Shown here one piece after another: positions 43,351 through 56,459 of a stretch of 64,000 bases of DNA. The stretch is from Peromyscus leucopus (lineage: Eukaryota > Chordata > Mammalia > Rodentia > Cricetidae). Under the pieces are notes generated by a model that made no database searches, had not been told where the DNA came from, and saw only the letters and a list, made by a program, of their open reading frames with translations. The DNA is taken from the NCBI RefSeq assembly GCF_004664715.2, contig NC_051076.1:1125800-1189799 (forward strand), read 5' to 3'. Positions within the stretch are counted from its first letter, which is position 1, and the number at the start of each line of letters is the position of its first letter. The translations under genes and the position numbers were made by a program.

Positions 43351-46130
43351 CAGGGTTTTAAATTAAAAGTTCTGTCTGCAGTGAAACTCTTTTTAGCACT
43401 CTGATTTTATTATTTGATGAGTATAATAAAACATTAAAATATACTGAACATTTTATGAGCTAAAAACACGAGCTATGGAAACAGCATCTGGTATTTAACA
43501 ACCATAGGCTGAGCTAGAAATAGATTTTTGTGTGAAGCATGAAGATAGTGAACCTGGCCATTCTGTCCACCACAAGCTGTGAATATTTTTAAAGCAAACA
43601 AACTGAGCATAAAAGAAAAAATACTTTGTGGGACTTGGTACTCCCTTTTTCAAGGGACCAGTGAAGGAAGATAACTTCATGTCACACTTTCCCAGTTCAC
43701 TCCTAGATTAAAAAATGGCCAATTCCTTCCAAGTGTTTAATTTTAAGAAGGCACAATTTAAACAGGAGCAACACAGAAGCTAAACATTCGCTTTAGAGGA
43801 TGATTAAACTGCCTTGGCTGTAGTAGATTTATACCATGCGTGTGTGTTGGTACCGAGAGCACAACTTTACTTTGAGTGAGAGCCTTGGGAAGCTGAACGT
43901 GCTCTGGGATTCTGTTGACTGCAGACTGTAAAGTGTGTCCAAAAGACTCCTTCACACTAGCACTAAGAATTGATGTTTTCTTTTTCTCCTTGCAAAATAA
44001 TGAGTCCTTTCACAGGGATCTTACTGTTTGGAAAGAGGATTGTCTTGCCGACATCTTAAGATAAAGTGTCCCATGGAGACACCCTTGAATTTCATGAACT
44101 TACAGAGATGTAATTTCCAGCAGACATAGAAAGTCAGGCACAATTGCAGTAAGTGTTGTCATCTACCACAGTGGTAGAGTATAAAGTCCTTTTAAATGAT
44201 TGCCTTGACAACAAGAAATCCTGAATGTTGGCATACTTAGTTCTGGCACAGAATGGGACTTTATCTGGAAAGCATGATAGACAGTAGAGAAATTAGTAAT
44301 AAAATTGATATATTATATGACACTTTTATTGGCATCACCATTTAGATGCCAAGAACACTTTGCCTCTAGATATGACTAATAAAGTCAGTGTGTTAATTGG
44401 GGGCCTTTTCAACAGTGATAAGAATAAAACCCAAACTTCTAGTGGCTAATGCAACCAGGGCTTACTTCTCAGATAACATCCACCATGGGTGTAATGAATT
44501 TTCCTAGAACTTGAGTCTTTCCTTTACAGCTTGTGCTATATGCTTGGGCTCTTGAGGTCTTTGTGGTCAAGAGAAAAGAGAAAGACAAAGAATAGAGAAA
44601 GCCTCTTTTCATCTGTCTTTGCTGGCAATTGACTGTTACTAAGAAGCAGTGCAAATGGGCAGCTGTTTTGCAGCCAAAGAAGGATTCACAGGATCTGTAT
44701 TATGGCAAAGAGCCCTGAGTCCTGTTGGAAATTAAGCTGTCTTCTGCAGTAACAATTGATCGTAACAGATCAGAAAATATGAAAAATCTCCTTGTAATTT
44801 GCTTTGCAAATATGTACTGCTTTGGGGAAAATAATTCATGCATACCATCAGGGTGTTTATAAACTCCATGAGAGATAACTAGGATTTGGGGAATGGCTGT
44901 TCAGCACCTTCTACACATTGGCTGCTTTTGTTATAGGCAAAGTCTGGGAATGGCTCTGTCTAGTCATTCTGTAGATCCAGCCAACCTACCAATTCTTTTT
45001 CAATTTAATTTTGCATATCCCTCCCAAAAGCAAATGGGAACTTTTGCAAAAGTATTTCTGACTTGCTTTACTTGTTTGCAAACATTTAAACATTTAAGGA
45101 AGCCCTCTTCTGATAAAATGATTAATTTATAGTAAAAGTAATTACAGAACTGTTAGACACATCGACACAAGGTTGGCTTCTCTGCAAGTCAGTAGACTGT
45201 CTCCTGACCCCATTCTGTCTCTGTTTAACCCAAGGCAGATCCTCACTGTTCTCAGCTTTGTGGTCTAGATCTGGTTCTTTAGTGGGATAAAATCCTATTA
45301 AGCCTCTAGTCTTCTAACTGTAGGACACAACAGTCTACATAGTTCATTGTATAAAGAGTAGCATGAAAGACAGTGGTGTAACAAGCACTCTGCTGGGGAC
45401 CAACACATTCTTCTCTTTTGAGAATTTATATTCTGAGGATGGATCTGTGAAATCCTCATAAATCAGACATTGTAATTATCTGCCAGTTTGGGAATTTTAG
45501 CTTTTGGGAGTTTTGTTTGTTTTGTTTTGGCTGTTTGTTTGTTTTGTTGTTGTTTGTATTGTTTTCTCAACATCATACTGGCTAGCTGATAAGTCCTTAC
45601 CTTTGCATAAATACTCTTCCTGACTTTTGCTTAAAGGGCACATTGTTTTGTAGTAAAAGGTATAGGAGGGTTTTATTGTCCTTGTTTTGGTGTTGAGTGG
45701 GAACCTTACCAGTCAGGTCTGTGTTGGATGTGTAGTCTTACAGCCCACTCTCCTAAAGAAATGTGTCTTTGATCCTAGCTCTGCATGTTAGTGGCAGACT
45801 GGGAAACTTGAAAGTGCACTGACTGAACTCATTTCTGCCAGGTGTGCTCATGTGCCAGGCATTGTCTGTTATCACAATAGGAGCAATCTTACTGCTATTT
45901 AATACAATTTTCCTTTTGTGATTTCTTTGAGTAGCATGTTAAGTATTGCTTTAATTGAAATGTAGCACCTGGTGTAAAGTAGTGGCTGAACAATAGATAG
46001 CTATCCATTGGTATGCTCTTTTTCTAGATCTTCATTTTTTTTTAAAGACTGTGTTGATTCTTGCGGATTTATTTTTCAGCCTAGACCCAGTTCTCTTTAC
46101 AAATATTTATTGACATCTACCAGGAATAAA
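43351..46130. other. Non-coding sequence, no gene seen
   Basis: A (GTTTT)/(GTTTGTTTT) rich patch at 45507-45565 is the only simple repeat. No domain or SINE recognised in the rest. Confidence 0.4.
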
Positions 46131-46556
46131 TGTGCTGGCCAGTTTTATGTCAATTTGACATAAGCTATAGTCATTTGAGAGGAGAGAACCTAAACTGAGA
46201 AAATGCCTCATTAGTTCAGGCTCTAGGGAAACCTCTAGAATATTTTCTTAATTAGTGATTGATGAGGAATGGGTAAACCCACGGTGAATGGTGCCATCTC
46301 GGGGCACCATGGTAGTCTTGTATTCTATAAGAAAGCATGCTGAGCAAGCCATAAGGAGCAAGCCAATAAGCAAGCACTGTTCCATGGCCTCTATATCAGT
46401 TCCGGACTCCAGGTTCTTGCCCTATCTGAGTTCCTGTCCCAACTTCCTCAATGATGAGCAAGAATGTGGAAGTATAAGCCAAATAAACCCTCCCCTGCCC
46501 AACTTGCTTTTTGGTCATGGTGTTTCATAGCAGCAATAGTAACCCTGACTAGGATA
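46131..46556 (+). repeat. Family M LTR-type repeat, full length
   Basis: TGTGCTGGCCAGTTTTATGT start; CTTAATTAGTGATTGATGAG; TGTATTCTATAAGAAAGCAT; TTCCTGTCCCAACTTCCTCA; AAGCCAAATAAACCCTCCCC; end TTTCATAGCAGCAATAGTAA CCCTGACTAGGATA. It is the best reference copy of the family in the window. Confidence 0.85.
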
Positions 46557-47564
46557 GTAAGTTCTGGGGAACTTCATTACACGTAGATAATAGTATTAGG
46601 TGTTGTCACAAGGAAATGTGTCTGAGGCAGGTTATTTACCAGTGGTTAGTAAGGCCTACTTTCCTTGTGATAGATGGAATAAATACTATGAAGATGATTT
46701 TACTTGGGGCATGCAAGTTACTACTGATCTAAAGACTTCACAAGCTGCTTAGATTTCTGATATTCCATAATAATGCTCCATCCCTTCTATTTTGTAGCTA
46801 CTGCTTTTTAAACATTTTATAGTGGCTTATACGTGAACCTGGAACACAATACACTGGCTATCAATCATTAACACCTTGCTGAGAGTTGCTTTGCATGGTT
46901 GCTTCTGGTCAGTCAGGAAGGGAGGTGTTTAAGGCCTGGGACCCAGCAGGAAGTTCAGCCTCCCTGATCCAGCAGAGGTTCTGGCTTTGCATCTGGTCCC
47001 TTTAAATGGCTGGTTGCTTTTCCAATTTTACCTGAAACAAAAAAATATTTGAGTGAGAACAGAGGGAAAACGTCACCTCCTTGGGGCCAGCCAAGGTAAG
47101 CGATGCTCTTGTTATTAGGAAAATATGGGAAAATGAAAATCTTGCCATATAGAAGGAGAGGGATCTCTGGGCACAGATCTCTTACTTTTTCACTGCAGTC
47201 TACACTCAAGTCAGCTTGCAAGCTTCTAGCTTGACTGAAGCACAGTATTGAAAACCAAATCCCAAAATAAAAGCAGGTGTCTCATACTGTTTCCCAATAG
47301 CAGTGGTGTCTAAGCCTGAAGTGTTCCAGCCCTACCCCACCCAAAGAAAATGACTTTTCTAAATGTGTACCAGTGGATGAATCCTCTCTGCTTCAGTATT
47401 GTGAATGATCAATATTTGAACAAAGGGAGGGAAAATTTTAGAATTTGAGAGCTTCCTAGATTGATAAGGGTTAGTAAACATGGAATCTAGGTGTGATAAC
47501 ATCTACAGGCTAAGAAAAATGAGGTTCTTGGATTTACTTCTTTCTATAGCCTTAGTATTCTATC
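46557..47564. other. Non-coding sequence, no gene seen
   Basis: Nothing recognised. Confidence 0.4.
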
Positions 47565-47722
47565 AGTTGTATTTCTTTTTTGTTTGGTTGGCTGCTTGTT
47601 TTGAGATAGGTTGGCCTGGACCTCACTGTGTAGACAGACTGGTCTTAAACTCACAGAGATCCATCTGCCTCTGTCTCCAGAGTGCTGGTATTAAAGGCAT
47701 GCTCCACCATGCAAGGTCAGTT
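47565..47722 (-). repeat. B1 SINE
   Basis: TTGTTTTGAGATAGGTTGGC, CTCACTGTGTAGACAGACTG, CTTAAACTCACAGAGATCCA and AGTGCTGGTATTAAAGGCAT follow reversed B1, with a small deletion near the start. Confidence 0.85.
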
Positions 47723-48596
47723 TTATTTTCTTAACTATATATGCTAATTCTCATTTCACCTTTAATTATGATGTACTCTAAAAACTTTTGTAATAAAATG
47801 TTCCTCAAAATATATTTATTTTCTTTTTTTACCAGTATATATTAATCATATAAAATAATGAGTTTGTTATAATATTTCTATACATGTCTGTAAGGTATTT
47901 TGTATTATTTTTGTTTATAAATGGTGAATGATATGAATATGAGATTTTGGGGAAATATCCTTTTTGATGCTTCTCATTCTATGGAGGGTGTCGTCATGCA
48001 GTTCTTCATTTTCTTAGAGCAATGTCCTTGAGCACTCCAGTGCTGTCTCCCCAGGCTCCCGATTCACAGCACGTGCTGAGAAAAGTCTGTGTTCATTTAG
48101 AAAGGTGAGCTCCTTCCTCCTGTATCTCCAGGTTGAAAGTGAGCACTAACTAATGGTTTCAAAGTAGATTATTCAAGATATAAAGCTGCCTAGCTGTACG
48201 ATTATTTGTGCCATGTTCCCTGCTGTCTCTTAGTTCATTTGTTTTTCTACATCATAATTAGCACCCAGCCAAATAAAACATTAATTAATTTTCCACCTTG
48301 CTATTTTCAGGACAGTAGGCTTTGAGTAAAGCATTTACTATCAAGAAAAGAAACATTTTCCATCTAATTGACTAGATTCTCAAAGTAATTAGTCTGTGAA
48401 AACATCCAGGTTAGTGTGTTTTAATCTTGCACACTAATGTGGCATTATTCCCCTTCCTTACCCTTCACAGTCACTGTTCAGGTCCAGTGCATAGGGTCAG
48501 TGCAGACAGTCATGAACTGTTTAAAACAGCACATGGCCAGCCTTGCCTTCAGGCTTTCTGCCAAGTCCAGAATTCCCAGGAACCCAGAAATGCTGT
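47723..48596. other. Non-coding sequence, no gene seen
   Basis: AT-rich at 47723-47960, otherwise nothing recognised. Confidence 0.4.
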
Positions 48597-48675
48597 TTCA
48601 TTCATCTTTGAAACTCCAGAACCTGGAATCATGTCTGGCCCTCAGTAGTCCTCAAGCGGCGTTTGTTGAATCAAG
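48597..48675 (+). repeat. Ancient L2/MIR-type 3' end
   Basis: CCAGAACCTGGAATCATGTC, TGGCCCTCAGTAG and GTTTGTTGAATCAA resemble the widespread mammalian 3' segment ending in TTTGTTGAATGAA. Confidence 0.5.
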
Positions 48676-49757
48676 ACAAACAAAACACTAAGTACCTGAA
48701 GTTCTTGCTCCCCTAAACATTCCTGCCAGAGTGGAAGCCTACCCCAAGGTTGTATTTAACCACCATTCCTTCCTGTCCTTCCCCTGGGGCTTTGAAAGGG
48801 AACTCTTCGCTTGCCTCCCAGGCACACTCCAGGAATCTCTCCTTCTGAGGACCTCTGGAGTGCGAATTTATTATGGAGATGATGCTGTTTTGGTTTTGTT
48901 GCTGTTGTTTTTCTGAATCCATGCTCAAGTCCCCAGGTGACTAGGAAAAGCTCCTATGTTCTTTTATGGTGTGTTATAAACTTCCACATGTTAATTCATT
49001 CCTATAAATAGTTTTGTAGATCCCAGAGTTCGCTAAGATAGATAAATGGCCCCTGACACTAATCACAAGCATGTGAGGCAGTCTGTCTCAGAGTTAGCCC
49101 AGTGTTGCTGGGTTTTCCTTCAAGCTGTTGTTTTAGCTTCATTAGGGTCTGACCATGGAGAAGCGGAAGACTGCAGAAACATTTGAAAATGAACAGGAAA
49201 GTTTTCGCCTTTCTCCCTCAGTTTGCAAATAGGAGATGGACTGAAAACCTTCGAAATTCTTCCTATACCATTTCCCAGTGACAGTGGTATTGTTTTTCCA
49301 ATATCTGAAGAAATCAAGGTACCATGTATGTATACCATGTATGAATTTTTCAAGGAATAAAAATTACTAATTAGGAAAATTAGAAAATGAGATTTTGCAT
49401 AGTAGGATATAATACAATTTTAAGGAATATTCTAATAAATTTGTTTCAGGGTTATGGTTACTTCTCAATGACAAAATACATATTAAACATACACGAGGCT
49501 CTGAATTTAGGTTAAAGTACTGCTGAGAAAACGTTTAAAAAAACCATACCTCTAAGAACTAGAAAAAAACCAAATAAACATGTTTTTATCACTTAGAGAT
49601 GTAATAAAACATACTATTATTGCATGTTATAATTCTTATGTATCAAAAAGATTACTTGTCCTTTAAATAATTTCAATGAATTATCTGAATTTAAATAAGC
49701 TTTCACTAACTGTGATAGACTATATAGTTATAGCAAAATACATTGTTTTATCTGAAT
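48676..49757. other. Non-coding sequence, no gene seen
   Basis: Nothing recognised. Confidence 0.4.
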
Positions 49758-49902
49758 TTGTGTATTTTTGTTTGAGATCAGGTCTCATGTAGCCCAAGCT
49801 GGCCTGGGATTCATGAAGTATCTGAGAATGACTTTGAACTCCTGATCCTCCTTCTCTACTTCCCTTGAACTGGGTCTACAGGCTTGTGCCACACTCCTGT
49901 TT
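49758..49902 (-). repeat. Old B1-type SINE
   Basis: GTTTGAGATCAGGTCTCATG, TAGCCCAAGCTGGCCTGGGA, GAACTCCTGATCCTCCTTCT and CTACAGGCTTGTGCCACACT in reversed B1 order, with a small internal insertion. Confidence 0.75.
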
Positions 49903-50272
49903 GTTTACTTAAATTTCTAATTGAATGTTAATTTTCCAAATGTCCACATATTGATTGAAGCAGTAATACATTGGAAAACTCTTTTCACCCACTTGATTCA
50001 GACAATAATGAAGAGCATTTGGTTTTACACAGACTCTTGCTTATAAAGTCTAGATTGTTGTCTCTATGTCATCTCATACTCAGATATAGCAAGAGACAGG
50101 TAAAGGTAACCGTAAGACTGTAGTGCTGCATCTGTCTTCTAAGGAGTAAAAGAGTCTCACCATAACTTAATACAATTATCTTTATTGTCATCATCATTAT
50201 TATTTAGTTTTCAGAATATTTCTTTAAAGGATACTTGAGATTCTACAAAATTTCATCCGGGCGTGGAAAATG

Positions 50273-50275
<3 letters not shown>
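49903..50275. other. Non-coding sequence, no gene seen
   Basis: Nothing recognised. Confidence 0.4.

Positions 50276-50324
<49 letters not shown>
50276..50324. repeat. (GT)n microsatellite
   Basis: Pure GT tract, about 24 units. Confidence 0.97.
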
Positions 50325-50328
<4 letters not shown>

Positions 50329-50702
50329 CTCCAATTCAGGCTTACATTTGTGGACTATATTTGTGGTCACATTGCATCAAAAAATTAACAAAGCAAATGG
50401 GCATAGCAGACAAAAGAAAATACATAACACAGAAAAGCTTTTAACTTTGATTGTCTTTTAGTTTCTTAATATATTTATAATCTGTTTAACTTATATTTCT
50501 TGTTTGGTTATATTTTTCATTCATTATATTAAAATTTTTGTCGTGTTTATACAACCTATCACAGAAATCTATCACGGTTTTAATATATACATGTATATCT
50601 CTATACACCCATCGTCAAACACTAAATAATGACGTAACTCACACCAAGCATGAGTGTGTCTTTCAGGAAGTCACGCTGTTGTGTGACAAAGCTTTCCCTG
50701 GG
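50325..50702. other. AT-rich non-coding sequence
   Basis: Nothing recognised. Confidence 0.4.
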
Positions 50703-50825
50703 GTGTAGTATGGGCGAAGAGAGCTGCTTGTGAGACTGGCTTGCAGGGTTCAAATCCCAGCTCTACAGTTTGCTGCATAGCTCCAGGCTGCTGAAGTAGC
50801 TTCATTCAGAAGTCGTCCCAAGTAC
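50703..50825 (+). repeat. MIR SINE, old mammalian
   Basis: GTGAGACTGGCTTGCAGGGT TCAAATCCCAGCTCTACA is a well-kept MIR core; the 3' part is diverged. Confidence 0.75.
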
Positions 50826-52924
50826 GAGAATCTAGCAGTATACATACTCCATCCCGTGCACTGGTGAAGTCTGCCCTTACACACCACTGGAGAAGGTGCC
50901 AGATAGAGCACATGCATATGTAGACCTAAATGCATTTTACTGCGGTAATAAATGTGGAGGTACTCAGGATTTCAGTCACCCGAGGGAACACGTCAATCTT
51001 GACTGTAGCCCTATTTGAACATGTAGTTGAGGAGAAGTTTTTCACAGGCAAAGGTGGAATGATCCTGAAGATAACGACTGAACCTTCCCAGCCAGCCAGA
51101 GATTACATAACTCTGATGACGCTGTCCTTCTGTGTAAGGAATTTTATAGTACCCTTTAGCATGAATGTCTTATGGGAGATATTGCTAGAGCAATTACATT
51201 GAAAAAAATCATGACAAAAATGTACAGTGTAGTATAGAGGAATACAAACTGAATGTAAATATGCAGCCAAACTGAGTATGCCATAATCACTCATAAGGGC
51301 AGCTGTTAAACGTTTTTATGTTGGGTTTTACTTCTTAAAAGTTTTCACTATGGGTTTCTAATTTTTCTTAAAATTCGTATTTTTGAATGAGGCTGCTAAT
51401 GAATTACTTTGCACAGAATAAAACCTCAAATGTATGAAATTTGGAGAAATGAGGTTTCCATGTCAACCTGAACTGGTTAACTAACTATTAGGTTTGATAG
51501 ACTTTGTATGTTAGTAGTGCAGGAGCAATTGAGAAAAATTGCTAAATTTCACTTCAGAGCTTAAGAATGGGATAAGTCTAAATAAACATATAGTATTTAT
51601 GACTTAATTTTTGCCGGGGTCAATTATATAACATAAATAACTATATTATCCCATTTATAATTAGTAACTTAAGAGTTCATTTCTGTAATCACAAGCAGTA
51701 GATGGCAGAGTAGAAACGCAACTCCCCATGATAGAGGAACTGGAGCTCACAGGAATAGACTGGACTCATGTTTTGTTGAGTACACCACTCATATTTTACC
51801 TTTTAAGTCTTTGTACTTTTTTCTCAGTCCCTACCTCCCAGGACTAGTATTTCCAACCCTTTATGCCCATAGATTTTGATCCTGTTCTCATACTGACTTG
51901 GGCAATTTGCTGCAAAGACTGTCTTATGTGTTGACCTGGAAATCCTAGAGAGCAGAGCCTGAATCTTGTGTGTCTGTTGCTTCATGCTCCTTATGATGAA
52001 GGAATGCTGCTCTCTAAAAGGAAGTCACTCAGAGATTACTGTTAAATGACATGGTGTTATACTATCTATGCTACAGAAGCAGGAGTTTACCTTTGGATGG
52101 CTTTCTTAGCAGTGGCTCCCACTGTCTTTGGAAGGAACTCCAGGCTCTTCATACGCGAGTTCTTTCGTGACTGGATCTTCATATTTTTCCTCCCTCATAC
52201 ATCACAACCTTGTTCTGTCAACATTTTATTTTGGTTAGATTTGGTATTTAACCCTGCATGTGTACCACATGACTTCACACTACCCTGACTTTATACGTGC
52301 TCCTCCTTCTGCTTAGAACTATTTTTATTTTCTCTACATTAAAAATATTTGGTTTTACACATGAACAGAATACAGGATGTAAGAACTCAGGCATAGAAGT
52401 TTGTTTGTAAAGAAAGAAATAGAAAGAGGTGAATATGTTCAAAAATATGAAAATACTGTAGTGAAATCCACTATCTCAACAATTAATGTTAATACTAAGA
52501 GAACTTTATAAAAAGAAATTTGCTTTCCCCTCAAACTTTGTATACATGTGCTTCTACAGGGATTTCTTTTATTATGATTACAATTTACCATTTCCTTTGT
52601 TGGAATACTTCTAAATTGAAATAAACAGATGCCCATGAATAGACAGAAGAAGAAGAGGAGAAAGAGAAAGGAGAGCCTTGTGAAGTGCATATGGTTGCAC
52701 ACTATCCAAGGACTTTCTGTGTTTTATTTTTTTTCCTTAGAGATGTCCCTTTAGAGGAGTCTTGTCCATATCCTCCTTGACTATCAAGGAAACTAAAAGA
52801 AATGAAATGTTTTCCCAAGTTTTATGTAGCTGCTAAATAGAGCACTCTTCTGTAAATTCCCTCCTCTCCTACTCCAGTCTCATTTCCATAAGTGGTCTCA
52901 TTTGTAGTCTTCGGTGCTAGGGAG
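50826..52924. other. Non-coding sequence, no gene seen
   Basis: A 90-codon frame at 50930-51202 is not recognisable. The rest is AT-rich. Confidence 0.4.
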
Positions 52925-53069
52925 ATTTCTAGTTGTATGATAAAGACCATGACTAACAGCAACTTTAGGAGGAAAAGGTTTATTTCATTTTACAGCATGC
53001 AGTCATGAGCGGAAGTCAGAGTACAAACGCAAGGCAGGAATCTAGATGTAAGAACTGAAGCAGGGGCCA
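52925..53069 (-). repeat. Family M repeat, 3' part (split by insertion)
   Basis: TTCTAGTTGTATGATAAAGA, CCATGACTAACAGCAACTTT and AGAACTGAAGCAGGGGCCAT are the reversed end of family M. The element resumes at about 53763. Confidence 0.7.
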
Positions 53070-53762
53070 TGAAATTTATTGGGGTATGGCGGTTGTCTAG
53101 GGGATTGCCAGTCTCATTCCCTGCCATGAAGGATTGAACAACCACAAAAGACCAAGACAAAACTCCAGAGAAGAGAAAAATAACAGCTTTATAGTGGGAT
53201 TATATCGCTAGCAATTCACAGAGTCTGCTTAATGATCAAAGGAATTTATTTGGGGTTAGCTCACAAGACAGCATAAAGAAATTTGTCACAGGATCCTGGA
53301 AGGATGAGGCATGGTCCAACATGGTTCTCTGGTGAGCTCTGCCCTGATCCGTACCAGTGTCCAAAACCACTACGTAGCAAAGAGAGAGAGAGAACATACG
53401 GGCATCCCAGGTCTTAAGGGTCAACCAGTTGCCACACTCTGGGCGTATGTACCTCAAGGTCATAGGCAGGTGTAACAGCTACCTGCTACCTTACTAGGAG
53501 CGGTGCTTCAGGACATGGCTCAAACAGCCACCCACTACAACTTTATGCATTCTGGATGGGAGCAGCCTAAAACTAGAAGTCTGTTGAACAGTGATGGCTT
53601 GGGTGTTTTATATTGCCCCTGGGTCCACCCCGTTTCCCTGTCTAGATACCCATCCCTGTGCCTTTCTCCCATTAATTCCTGTGAAGTCTTCTGGAAACAA
53701 GCCTCTATCTCAGGGAGACTCTCTTAGCTTTCCTTTCCTACTGTCTTCCTCTGACCCTGCTG
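53070..53762 (-). mobile_element. LTR-like insertion inside family M repeat
   Basis: About 690 bp interrupt the host repeat. Two TTTATT-G-rich patches (AATTTATTGGGGTATGGC at 53074 and AATTTATTTGGGGTTAGC at 53245) look like antisense polyadenylation regions of LTRs, so one LTR or two adjacent fragments may be present. CAGGTGTAACAGCTACCTGC lies mid-way. I see no target duplication or coding domain, and family assignment is uncertain. Confidence 0.4.
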
Positions 53763-54008
53763 CAGAGGAACTCTGCTTACTTTTCATGCTTGCTTTTCAT
53801 AGCTTGCTCAGCCTGCTTCTAACACTACCCAGAATTACCTGCACAGGGTAGTGCTGCCCCAAGTGGAATGGACCATCATCCCACGTTCATTGTGAATGAA
53901 GAAAATGCCCCACAGAGTTACCTATAGTCTGATGGAGGCATTTTCTCAGTTTGAGGTTCCTCTTCCAAGGCCATTCAGACTTGTGTCCAGTTGACAAGAA
54001 ACTAACCA
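53763..54008 (-). repeat. Family M repeat, 5' part (split by insertion)
   Basis: TCATAGCTTGCTCAGCCTGC, GAAAATGCCCCACAGAGTTA, GGAGGCATTTTCTCAGTTTG and AGTTGACAAGAAACTAACCA are the reversed family 5' half. Confidence 0.8.
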
Positions 54009-54434
54009 AGACCCCTTCTAATGCTGACCTTCCTGTCTATACACACACCTACCAACACTTCAAACCATAACACATCATCTGGTGGCTTTTGCTCGGTTCA
54101 TTTTCTTTCTTCTGAAGAACTTCTCATCCCAGCACGTATTCTGGGTCTTGAACATCTCCCACATTATTCTAAATATTGTATTATGGGTTGTTGCTGTGCT
54201 GTATGTGAATATATAGTTGTCACTTTGCTAGTTCCATAGATCCTTGATGACAGAGGGCAATCAATTATCTACCTATCCCTATGCTTGACAGAACAGTTGC
54301 ACACAAAAGGAAATCTTATTAGATAAATTAATCTCTTTAACACTGCATTTATATGTATACAACTTTTGATGTGTCTATAATGTCTTGTACTGTGATTGTC
54401 CTTAAGGGTGGTGGTGTACCTGTTAGATTTCTCT
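54009..54434. other. Non-coding sequence, no gene seen
   Basis: Nothing recognised. Confidence 0.4.
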
Positions 54435-54720
54435 ATAAACTACCCTTAAACTTTGTAATTTAAAATAACAACCATTTGTTTAGCTCATGCTATAAGTTGT
54501 TATTGTGGCAGAGCCAAGCTGTGTTCCCTTGATGTGTTGGCTCAGCTGAGTGGCTCCTCTGGAGTTTGCTGTCAACTTAGCTGAGGCTAGACTAGGCTGG
54601 TCTTAGTTGCTTGTCTCAGATTCAAATGGCCTCACTTGCTCTAGCTGGCTAGCCTAGGCATATTCAGATGAACAAGTCTGCAGGCTGTTGAAAGGCCTCT
54701 TGAGGCTGCACATACCATTC
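54435..54720 (+). repeat. Ancient mammalian repeat, MLT1-like
   Basis: TTTAAAATAACAACCATTTG, TTGGCTCAGCTGAGTGGCTC and AGACTAGGCTGGTCTTAGTT parallel an old repeat common in human DNA. Assignment to an ERVL-MaLR LTR is a guess. Confidence 0.4.
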
Positions 54721-54965
54721 ATTCAAATCAAAAGATATCACAAAACCAGCATCCTGTCAAGCAGAGAGAAGATAAGTTCTACCTTTTAACAGGAAGAGGG
54801 CAAGGGCATAGTACCTTAGTGTGAATGTGAAGAGGAACAAACATTGTAGTTGTGTGTGCAATTTGTTGTAAGTGCCAAGGGAAGAAAATCACACTTCCAC
54901 CTTAAGGAAGCATATGGTCTAGTAAATAAAATGCAGCACTGTTTATTAGGTCATGAAGAATACAA

Positions 54966-54991
54966 ACACACACACACACAGAGAGAGAGAC

Positions 54992-55065
<74 letters not shown>
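54966..55065. repeat. (CA)n-(GA)n compound microsatellite
   Basis: A short CA run (54966-54980) passes into about 85 bp of GA with three small interruptions. Confidence 0.97.
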
Positions 55066-55068
<3 letters not shown>

Positions 55069-55860
55069 AACAAGTCACCCAACTTCAGCATCCAATGAGA
55101 TATTCATTCGGTCTGGGGTGGGGGCGTGCCCATTTAAATTTTTGTCCAGCTTGTGAATGATTCATGTTATCCTCCTCTTTGTTGAACTTATGGCCAGTTG
55201 AATGTATTTCTGCACACAAGTCCTGGGAGTGACAGGAAGAGTACATCATTTATCAATGCATTTCCAGTACAGCTCTGGGCATCCTGTCTCCCTATCATGC
55301 TGGCAGCACCCTGTGCCCAAGGCACACTCAGGGCTTGCCATGTGCAGTCAGGACCAGTGTTCTTGACTGGAGCCATGAAGGAGCTGGGGAACTTGGGAAT
55401 TTGATTCTGGTTCAGAGATCCCACTGGGCTTTTTATACCAAATGCAAAACTTAAACACATGACAATCTCTAGTTTGACTGAGAACAGAACATATTTGTGT
55501 GTCATCTGAAGTATTCTTCACTTAACTGACCCAAAAGGAAAAAAAATTCCTATATACTCCTCTGAACTCAATTGCAAGCACCACCTACTTTAAAATAATA
55601 GTGTTTTGTACCAGGATAATAAACTTAAAAATTTTTTGAACAAAAATATTAGTGGGGGAGACTATATTTTTCATTTTAAAATTGCAATTCTCTCATTCTT
55701 CCTGCTTTTATTAGTTTAAATTCTTTTGCAAGGAATAGTTTTTTTATAACCCATCTTCTCTGAGACTCTCTTCAATTCCAATATGATCCTGTAGGTGATT
55801 TTTCAGTTCTTTATAATGTTAATCCATTCAAATGAGATAGTATATTGTTCTTGTTTGGGT

Positions 55861-55861
<1 letters not shown>
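55066..55861. other. Non-coding sequence, no gene seen
   Basis: Mutually antisense frames at 55188-55505 and 55198-55404 have no domain. Confidence 0.4.

Positions 55862-55915
<54 letters not shown>
55862..55915. repeat. (GT)n microsatellite
   Basis: Pure GT tract, about 27 units. Confidence 0.97.
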
Positions 55916-55917
<2 letters not shown>

Positions 55918-55995
55918 TGTTGGAGATTGAAGCCACAGCCTTGCATCTGCTAAGCAAGTGCTCCCACCACTGTGCTTGATCCTCATCTTCCCATT
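55916..55995 (-). repeat. Rodent SINE fragment, ID/RSINE-like
   Basis: GTTGGAGATTGAAGCCACAG, CCTTGCATCTGCTAAGCAAG and TGCTCCCACCACTGTGCTTG match the reversed tRNA-like head of ID/B4-type SINEs. Confidence 0.6.
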
Positions 55996-56459
55996 TCAGG
56001 AGCAGTATTAAGTCATATATCACTGATTGCTGGTTTATTGTGTCCAAATAGTGCTGTGCATTCTCTGTATCCAACCTGGAATCAGACATTTAGTTTAATA
56101 ATACCTGATCCCTCTCGGTGGAAAAGCGTGAAGTAAACGTTTTCTCTATGATGCTGTGTGAGCAAGCACAGCGTGTTACTTTCTCTTTGTATCCAGTCCT
56201 TTCTCCTTTCCATTGCCTGACTGGTGTTGCTTTGCTTTCCTCTCTGATGACTTGATGTCCTGAAATGATCGGTGGTTTCATCTTTGGCATGTGTAACAGA
56301 GTGATGTTGCTGGCTGTGGGGTGCTAGATGCTATGGCTTCTCCAATGTGTTAGCAGTTCCTGACAGACTGGACTCAAAACCGGAAGTGAATAAGGCCATT
56401 CTCATGAAATCAGAGCACCAAGTATCTGGAATACAGGATCACAAAAGCCCCACATCAGG
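55996..56459. other. Non-coding sequence, no gene seen
   Basis: Nothing recognised. Confidence 0.4.

Noticed and set aside
50930..51202. 90-codon frame as a possible retrocopy
   Set aside because: No protein similarity I can name; no polyadenine tail or target duplication seen.
53070..53762. Target duplication around the LTR-like insertion
   Set aside because: Flanking GGGGCCA and GAGGAAC do not match, so no duplication is claimed.
55862..55995. Promoter or Z-DNA regulator from GT tract
   Set aside because: The tract is a common microsatellite next to a SINE, with no gene nearby to regulate.
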